A stretch of DNA of 64,000 nt from Gamarada debralockiae (taxonomy: Eukaryota > Ascomycota > Leotiomycetes > Helotiales > Hyphodiscaceae), in NCBI GenBank assembly GCA_002803225.1, contig NXFV01001589.1, positions 97,081-161,080 on the forward strand, given 5' to 3'. Numbering within the stretch: position 1 is the first letter of the stretch; each line of letters opens with the position of its first letter. Positions 56,860 to 64,000 of the stretch are shown here, piece by piece. The notes below the pieces were generated by a model. It was not told the DNA's origin, did no database searches, and worked only from the letters and a program-made list of their open reading frames with translations. Made by a program: the position numbers and the translations under genes.

Positions 56860-57998
56860 CGTGGCTTGAAAGCTTGTGCGACGGCTGGTTGAATGTAATT
56901 GAAGAAGCGGAATGGTCGGAGTAAGCAGAAGATAAAGATCGCGATTTGTGATGCTGATTATCTGATGTGTTGATTGGCTGTCCTGGACAGGGGTACTTTC
57001 AGGGGTAGTTTTTCCGGTCGACTGAGCAATACTTTGATAGACCGAGATAGACTAGGTGCCTGTTAAAGGGTTTGGTTGATGTGAAGTAGTAATGTACTCG
57101 AGAAGAAGCCTTGGAAGAAGCTCAGACAAGAAATCCGGGCAGAGACGAGGAAACTCTGAGGACAGTCGCATGAGACTACTGGCAGTAGATTTCGAGTAAG
57201 GTCTAGAGACAAGCGTGTAGATTTGTTAGAAGACAAAGGCAAGGAGACGACTACAGAACATCCTCAAGATGTACCTACTGAATGACTCCAGCGTATGGCC
57301 ATGCTCTGGCTTTTGTACGACCGGTCGGCCCGGAATGGGCTGCTGCCTTGATTGACTTGCCTTGCTGGTCGAGAGTAGCTGACGTACCACTTAATGATCT
57401 ATCCTCACATGGAGACGCAGTCCATACTCTTCACATTTACAAACGGAGTTTTCGATTTCAGCGTTTGTCTTTGGAGGCATGCTCGGCCAAAAATATGGGG
57501 CACGTGTCGTGCGGCGGGAGACATTCCTCGAAATGGCTTCAATGAGCACTGGTTCATATAGAACTCTTCCAATGGACAAATGGATCAATGCGAGTCCTTG
57601 ACTCGTGGCAGTCGGACTCCAATCTTGTTCTCGGAATTGATCAAACTTCGCTGAGAGAATGACAAAATGAAATGAACCAGCTGGTCGCGAAGAGACAAAC
57701 TTTCGCCTTACCCTCTATGGATCTTTGATGTAATAATAAGATTTGCCTAAGTCAATATCTCGTATTTAGGCTGTTGATCAAGTACGATGAATTGAGAAAA
57801 TGCCCGTGATTGATGACTCCAGAAGCAGCCCCTCCGCTTGCCCTCTCGCGTCTCTCCCCAAAAAAGGAAAGTCGAATCGCGTCATGCTCACAAACCCCAC
57901 TTCCCCCACCAAACCTCATTTCCATCTATCTCTCACAATGGACTTCTTAATACTTTTGCACCTGTCTTCACCGATCTACTCTTTATCGTGTGCTCTAC
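56860..57998. promoter_or_regulatory. Divergent intergenic region, ceramidase / lipid-kinase genes
   Basis: About 1.1 kb with no supported gene between two divergently transcribed genes of lipid metabolism. It holds both promoters. A short frame at 57282-57545 is not protein-like. Confidence 0.4.
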
Positions 57999-59484
57999 AT
58001 GGCAGCCCCACCATTCTCCAACTCTAGAGCTACCGACGACGTTGAACGCTCTACGAGAACAGAACAAGTCGGTGATAACCTCACCTACAACGATGGACTT
58101 CTTGCATGGAACGGAGGACAACTCAATGACGAGGATATTATAACAGTGACGAGGACAAAGAGCAGTGGGATTAATGCGGTGGCTGGATACACAATCTTCA
58201 GTCTCGAGCCAGCAGACGCGTCCCAGCCCGCTCCTCCTCCTACACCCTTCAAACTAACGATAACATCTGCCTCAACCCTCCCAGAAGCCTTCCTCGATAA
58301 GCACCTCTTTCAAGGTCTGCCGGTGCACTTGAGCCCTGATGCGAACGTGCTTCATGTCCTTATCTCGACTCTCTCAGGGACAGGTCTAGCCCCTCAATTC
58401 TTTGCGGACATATTGGAGCCTCTGCTCGGCGCGATAGGACTCAAGAGCTCAGACTACCACGCTGTGCAGACTAAGAGCGAGGAGTCAGTGAAAGAATTCG
58501 CGCGGTCGCAGCTGTTGGTACGAGCGAATGAAGGAAAGAAGCAGACTGTCTTGATGCTTAGTGGTGATGGAGGTATGGTAGACACGATAAACGGATTATT
58601 GGAGACTGGGGAGCGATCAAGGTAACTTCAAACCTTACTACCTCTTCGCCCCTTCGTTTGATCGATTACTAACATTTCATACTATCAGTGCCTACACGAA
58701 ACCGATCCTCTCGCAGCTCCCTCTCGGCACAGGCAACGCCCTCTTCCACTCCCTCCACAAACAGTCTCCTCTCCCATCCCTCTACATCCAAGGCCTACGG
58801 ACCCTCCTTCATGGCACACCCCGTCCCCTCCCCATCTTCCGCGCAACTTTCTCAACAGGGGCGCGCGCACTCACCAACGAAGCCCAGACCGCAACCCCAC
58901 TCCATCACAATACACTCTACGGCGCCGTCGTTGCATCATACGGCTTCCACGCCACGCTCGTTGCAGACTCAGACACGACCGAATACCGCAAGCATGGGGA
59001 CAAGCGCTTTGGACTCGTTGCCAATGACCTTTTGAACCCACCAGGAGGAGGAAATCCACATGCATATAAGGCGGACGTCACGCTCACAAAGGCTAGTGGG
59101 AAGGAGGAATTGATTGCTAGGAAAGAACACGGATACATCCTCGCATCTTTAGTTTCAAATTTAGAGAGGATGTTTACGATTAATCCGGCGAGCAAGCCGC
59201 TGGATGGACAGCTAAGAGTGGTGCATTTTGGACCATTGGATGGGGACAAGACGATGCAGATCATGAAGGAAGCGTATAATAATGGGAATCATGTTGGAAT
59301 GGAGGAGGTGGGGTATGAGAGTATCGAGGGGCTGAGGATTAACTTCTTGGAGGAGGGCGAGGATTGGAAATGGAGGAGGTGTTGTGTTGATGGACTGATT
59401 GTAGGCGTGGAAGAGGGAGGCTGGATGGAAGTTCAGAGAATGGAAGGAGGTAGCGAGGTTGTGGAGATTGTTGTTGATGCATGA
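57999..59484 (+). CDS. Diacylglycerol kinase catalytic-domain protein (sphingoid-base/lipid kinase-like)
   Basis: Exons 57999-58621 and 58689-59484, intron 58622-58688 (GTAACT...TACTAAC...CAG), about 472 residues. The DAGKc nucleotide-binding motif reads LMLSGDGGMVDTINGLL, where most members have GGDGTxxEV, and the substrate/nucleotide loop is LSQLPLGTGNALFHS directly after the intron. A conserved region YGAVVASYGFHATLVADSDT and FGLVANDLL follows. It lacks the PH or TM parts of classic DAG kinases, so it fits the fungal sphingosine-kinase-like group. Start: ATG 57999 is the first in frame (a GTG lies 9 bases upstream). If it phosphorylates long-chain bases, it would act downstream of the adjacent ceramidase. 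GDGG instead of GDGT makes the exact activity uncertain. Confidence 0.82.
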
Positions 59485-59910
59485 GAAGAGGCCACTAGCG
59501 AAATCGGCTTCCACTTCTGAAAATTTACGGTCAGCCACATTCCCCAGCCACTTGACCTGACACTAAGCTACTTCTGGCTAGCTGTCCCAATCCCTGCATC
59601 AATCCTAATTTGATTGCTACACTCCGGCCTATATTTAATAGATCCATGTACCCAAAACACAGAACAACTCCGTATGTTGCTTGCAAACCAGCTTCAGATT
59701 TGTCATTCATCAAGACTCACTATTTTAATAGTATTACTACTCAGTGGGCCCACGCCCTGCAAAATCAGAATATACAAAGTATTTTGGATTCATTGATTAC
59801 AAAGTTATTGTATTTCTAATCCAACATTATTCATAAGCCATTGCCACTCCTGCGGCTCTTAGAGGGGTATAAAAGGATGTCATCCGCAATGGACGTTGGC
59901 GGGGGGAAGG
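59485..59910. other. Intergenic, nothing supported
   Basis: AT-rich, no coding sequence; lies between the 3' ends of the lipid-kinase gene and the WD40 relic. Confidence 0.4.
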
Positions 59911-60375
59911 TCAAGGGGAACTTGAGAAAGCAGATTCTGTAAATGGTACTCGACCAGACTGATAACCAAAACCAATAGTACTCCCGTGAACAGCAATGCT
60001 GCCTGGCCGATGCTCGGAAGGAAGCAAAAGAATAGTTTCCATGCCCCCACTTACCCACTGGTCCTTAACGAATACAGAGGGCGGATGATCTAGTCGAGAA
60101 ATAGCCGTGCGATCGGAAAGAATGCGTGTGTAATGGTCCCCTATCAGCCTTGAGGAATGCCCCATCATCAGAAAACGAAAGGGCCTGAATAGCAGCGTCG
60201 ACCTCGAGCGTCTGCAGCACTCCTCCTGAGCCGACGTCCCGGAGCTTGACTGTCTCGTTGTCCGACGCTGACGCCAGCAGCTTGCCGTCTGGCGAGAAAG
60301 CTATGGCGTTGATGTAGTCCGAATGGCCCTCGAGCGTCTGCAGCACTGCCCCTGAGCTAGTGTCCCAGAGCTTTT
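59911..60375 (-). pseudogene. WD40-tail relic of a NACHT-WD40 receptor
   Basis: Reading the minus strand from 60375: KLWDTSSGAV (the end of one WD repeat), one full repeat [40 protein letters not shown], then the non-repeat tail LSFSDDGAFLKADRG. At about 60140-60150 the frame shifts and the tail continues as DHYTRILSDRT, WVSGGMETILLLPSEHRPGS and FGYQSGRV. The same tail ([39 protein letters not shown]) closes the intact HNWD protein at 32.8 kb, so this is the end of a receptor of that family. It starts in mid-repeat right after the stop of the HeLo-like gene, which suggests a deletion removed the NACHT and most repeats. Confidence 0.8.
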
Positions 60376-60376
60376 A

Positions 60377-61372
60377 TTACTTGCTTGACTTGTAGAAAAA
60401 AGCATTCACGTCAACGTTATTAGCCACTCCAACTATCCCTCTTCCCCCTCGACTCGCAGAAATATTGCTGATATCCTGAGCGACTTGTGTATCTCTTCCT
60501 TGAGGATTAATAAGACCCACAAGAAGCTGACCGCCGTCACTCATATCGATATGATTGATCCTTTGTCCAGTCCGCAGCTGGTGTGTTTCTGAGAGGAGTT
60601 CCTCGAAAACCTTCCGAGAAGAGCGAAGCCCACTGATTTCCCTCTCAAGTTCGTCGACGACTTCTATCTGGGCATCACTTGACTGTTGGCTGCTTTCCTT
60701 AGACTGCGTAAGAGCAAGCTTCTGGAGCCTCATATCCACTTCTGCTGTTTGCTCGTCTGTCTCTATAATTGCTTGTGTTAACTCGACCTCCCTCGTCGAT
60801 AGTGTGGTCTTGATATCGTCTGTGATCTTGGATGAACGAGCGATAGTGAGCCTGTCGAAAACTATGTTAGTTTATATACTAATATTGTGGAATAACTTGG
60901 TATCTTGGTATATGATAAAAAGGGCGACCGGCACGTACAGAGTTGCAGTACCAACGGCTGCGTTAACGGTATCTTTGCATTTCCTAAGTTGCTCGCTCAA
61001 AATCTCAACATCCGCCTCTGCAAACAAACCGACGCGGACACGGTCCCACCAGTGTATCGCATCATCGGCAGAGTGTTTTGTCCATTTCTTAAGCTTTGTG
61101 CGAAACCTATTGCAAGCTCTTTCGCAATTGGCCGTAGCCAAGCTAAGTCCAGCTCTAGCGTTAGGACTGAGTATTTCAAGCGTTGGTCCTTGAAGCTCCG
61201 AATCCAGCGTTGCAAGCACTATTTCGACGGCGGAGAGCTCCTCCTTGAGATCTGCGATGGCTTCTGGTGCGTTCTTGACAGCTTGGATATCCTTGAGAAG
61301 GGCGGTAATGCTCTGTAGGGCAACGCTTGCTATGCCAACAGCACCTGCCGTAATGCTGAATGGATCCGCCAT
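60377..61372 (-). CDS. HeLo-like / fungal STAND N-terminal-domain protein, no NACHT (candidate cell-death effector)
   Basis: Exons (minus) 61372-60939 and 60851-60377; intron 60852-60938 (GTACGT...CTAAC...GACAG); 302 residues. The N terminus MADPFSITAGAVGIASVALQ is the usual start of the fungal STAND N-terminal (HeLo-like) domain, an alpha-helical module related to membrane-targeting HET-S/HeLo effectors. Helical features continue (DLKEELSAVEIVLATLDSEL, CERACNRFRTKLKKW). Residues ~180-235 are a Gln/Glu-rich coiled-coil. The C-terminal ~50 residues are Gly/Asn/Ser-rich: residues 271-293 (starting DISNISASRGG) resemble residues 12-34 of the divergent NLR. Stop TAA 60377-60379 is followed at once by the WD40 relic. 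It may be a full small effector or the truncated N-terminal part of a former NLR. The gene is intact. Confidence 0.75.
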
Positions 61373-61974
61373 GCCTGTTGGTGATCGCAGAGCTGCGAAA
61401 ACGTCGAGGACGTAGTAATCGTATATGTTTAATTGAATGCTCTCGCAAATTCGGTGGTTTTTATACTTGAGGAAGCAGATTTAATGAGTTGTTGGTAGGC
61501 TTCTTATTCACGACTGCACTAGTTGGATATCATCAGGCCTGAGGCAACACGCGGTCACGGGATAGCTAGGAATCCGCCCCTATCTAGGAGCGAATATAGG
61601 TAGAGCAGTAGTTTCGCGGCAGCAACCAGTATATAAGGGGGCAATTGAATTGAATTCTTTGTAGAATGAGGGTTACTAAGACTAGCTAATGTGTAAGCAA
61701 AATAGGCCTAGTTCTCCTATGCAATAAATGTCGGCCCCCACTCCCCATTAGCACCGACATAATCTTTTGAGGCTTCATTGAAGCCTGAGACACTGATTTC
61801 AACAACGGGGTCGTCAGCGCGGCCGATCCCGACCTTGGCATGCCACCTATATTTCACGACCAGCTTCAACGGCAGTGTTAAATTTATCCTTCATTCCAAA
61901 TTTTGCATCTTGTGACAGTTCAGCTCGTCCCACGATCCCCAAGATTCGCAACCTTCGTGAAATCCCAATTCACA
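61373..61974. promoter_or_regulatory. Divergent promoter between HeLo-like gene and NACHT-WD40 gene
   Basis: Six hundred bases separate the start codons of the two head-to-head genes, which allows co-regulation. No coding sequence seen. Confidence 0.45.
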
Positions 61975-64000
61975 ATGGCAGCCTTCGGCAAACATACACC
62001 AACCCAAAATATCTCGGGGATCACAGCTACTGATGGTGCAAATGTGTTTGCGGGGAGCAATACAACGTATAATATAACTAATAGTGAGATCTCAAAGGAC
62101 TTTTCCAAGCTATATTGCTGTACCGACACTAACACTATATCCTTCTAAAAGATCTACCTCAACTGCTGCCTTACGCTCCCGACGCATCTTTCAACGCGTC
62201 TGGGAAAGATGACCACCCTTACTGCCTGCCTGGGACTCGAGTCGAGGTACTAAAGTGTATTAGAACATGGATAGATGGGGACGACAAACGGCATATATTC
62301 TGGCTTGCGGGTTGGGCGGGGACTGGGAAATCTACAATAGCGCGGACGGTTGCTCGGGAACAATACGATAGAAAGCGTTTAGTAGCAAGCTTCTTCTTCT
62401 CAAGAGGCGGAGGTGATATCAGCCATGCGAGGAAGTTCGTTGGTACAATTGCAGCGCAGCTAGCCCACAAGTCTCCGCCTTTCAGGGACCTGCTTCGGAA
62501 AGCAATATCCGAAGACGAAGGCATTGTTCAGCGTGTCCTCAGAGATCAGTGGAGAGAACTCATTATTGGGCCGCTATCGCAACTAGAGGCTGGCTCGCTT
62601 CCGTCGCCTCTTATCATTGTGGTTGATGCGCTAGACGAGTGCGAGGAGACAGACATCAAACATGTGCTTCAACTTCTCGTCGATACTCAAGGATTAGATC
62701 AAGTCCATCTTCGAGTTTTGGTAATGAGCAGACCTGAGAACCAGATTCGAGATAGCTTCTCGCGATTCTCCGATGACAAACACCAGAAACTCGTCCTTCA
62801 CGACGTGGAAGAGTTCGTTGTTGATGGTGATATTTCGGCTTTTCTGAAGCACCACCTCTCGATAATCAGGCCGACAGAGCAAATAATTGAGCAGCTAGTT
62901 AGAAAGGCGTCATGTTTATTCATTTGGGCTGCGACTACCTGCCGGTTTGTTCTCGAAAAGAAAAAGTTTTCCAAATCGAGACTGGCTAAGATCCTTGAGA
63001 GTAACAGCACTACTATTATTGCGCCGGAAGAGCACCTCAACAAGGTGTACATCACTGTCCTCCAGCATTCTGTTTCCCCGGGCTACACAGATGAAGAAAG
63101 AGAAGAGATATATAACTTGCTAAGATATATTCTTGGAAGTATAGTGGTTTTGTTCGCCCCCCTTTCTGCCAACTGTTTAAGCAAGATACTCCAGGTCACA
63201 GAACAGGACATTAAAGGAATATTAGAGGATCTTCATGCTATCTTGGATATCCCAGAGGATCAAACCCGCCCGCTCCGTCTCCATCATCCTTCATTTCGCG
63301 ACTTCTTACTTGACAAAGATAGGTGTCGTGATCTAGACTTCCAAGTGGATGAGGAGGAAGCGCATCAGACTTTAGCCACTAGCTGCATACAGCTTATGTC
63401 AATCTCTCTTAAGCAAGACATCTGTGGTCTGGAGGCCCCCGGAGTGCTTGCGACTAATATAGAGAGCAGCCGAGTAGAGAAATGTCTTCCCGCAGAACTT
63501 CAATATGCATGTCTGTACTGGGTCCAGCATCTGAAAAGGAGTGGTGCTCAACTCTATGACCAAGTTTATCAATTCCTCCAGGACCATTTACTTCACTGGC
63601 TTGAGGCTCTTAGTTGGATAGGAAAGACTTCAGAGGGGATTCTTATGATATTCTCGTTAGAGGCACTCATTCCAGTAAGCCTTCTTTACGATATTTCTAG
63701 CGAATCTTGACTAATTTATACTAAGGCTGAGAAAAGCTCTAATCTATATACATTTGTCCATGATGCAAAGCGATTCGCCCTATACAACCGATTAGTGATA
63801 GAACAGGCGCCCCTCCAGCTATATTGCTCAGCTCTTGTCTTCGCCCCAGAGAAGAGTATTGTTCGGAGGCGATTTGAAAAGTATATCCCACCATGGATCA
63901 ACAGAAAACCAAAAGTACAAGTAGGTTGGAGCGCAGCACTGCAGACACTCGAGGGCCATTCCGACTTAGTCTACTCAGTAGCCTTCTCGCCTGACGGCAA
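61975..64000 (+). CDS. NACHT-WD40 NOD-like receptor (STAND), 3' end beyond window
   Basis: Exons 61975-62083, 62152-63674, 63726-(64000+). The first exon encodes a ~36-residue N terminus (MAAFGKHTPTQNISGITATD...) with no HET or HeLo domain but a Gly/Asn/Thr-rich motif at residues 12-34. Exon 2: linker LPQLLPYAPDASFN, NACHT with Walker [28 protein letters not shown], Walker [17 protein letters not shown], and a winged-helix-like [10 protein letters not shown]. Exon 3 starts FVHDAKRF and enters a WD40 repeat ([20 protein letters not shown]) at the window edge. Introns: 62084-62151 (GTGAGA, ACTAAC, AAG) and 63675-63725 (GTAAGC...CTAAG). The second lies at the same place as intron 2 of the HNWD gene, and the NACHT parts are close paralogues. 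Head-to-head with the HeLo-like gene. WD repeat number unknown. Confidence 0.88.

Overview
This window is nuclear DNA from a filamentous ascomycete (Pezizomycotina). The gene content favours a Leotiomycete-like fungus, but the sequence alone does not settle the genus. The evidence is: introns of about 45-90 nt with GTANGT-type donors and CTRAC-like branch points; genes on both strands without operons; fungal-specific families (HET domain, HET-NACHT-WD40 receptor, fungal STAND N-terminal domain, fungal CorA-like proteins, GPI-anchored wall proteins); and AT-rich transposon debris beside gene-dense blocks. All gene models were spliced by eye from frame continuity, splice signals and family conservation.

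Layout. 1-6 kb is a graveyard: the 3' end of a HET-domain gene, a GMC oxidoreductase with a single in-frame TAG at a conserved Trp position, and an acetate-transporter (GPR1/FUN34/YaaH) gene with several lesions. 6.7-7.9 kb is a MOSC protein. 8-14.6 kb is mostly non-coding, but holds a 220-bp element with perfect 29-bp terminal repeats and a 54-residue Cys-rich protein gene. 14.6-31.6 kb is a conserved housekeeping and cell-surface block: Vip1/Asp1 inositol pyrophosphate kinase and Utp21/WDR36 (divergent pair), a membrane-anchored pepsin-fold protein that lacks its first catalytic Asp, a repeat-rich GPI wall protein, and a GT31-like glycosyltransferase.

32.7-37.2 kb encodes a complete HET-NACHT-WD40 receptor of the Podospora HET-E/D/R type with 12 near-identical 126-bp WD40 repeats. 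It is followed by AT-rich DNA with a TA-flanked Tc1/mariner-type relic, and then by weak small secreted-protein candidates. 41-49 kb holds a CorA-like membrane protein and a protein kinase fused to a vWA domain. 50.7-52.1 kb is a decayed internally repeated gene. 53-59.5 kb holds a secreted histidine acid phosphatase, an alkaline ceramidase and a DAG/sphingoid-base kinase-like gene; the last two could both act on sphingolipids.

59.9-64 kb is the most interesting part. A HeLo-like/STAND N-terminal-domain protein without a NACHT lies head-to-head with a NACHT-WD40 receptor that runs off the window. A short Gly/Asn-rich motif at the C terminus of the first resembles one at the extreme N terminus of the second. 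This is the architecture expected of a fungal effector/NLR pair that signals through a shared (prion-like) motif. A WD40-tail relic lies directly behind the effector gene. With the HET-NACHT-WD40 gene and the HET relic, the window holds three or four loci of the fungal non-self-recognition and cell-death repertoire.
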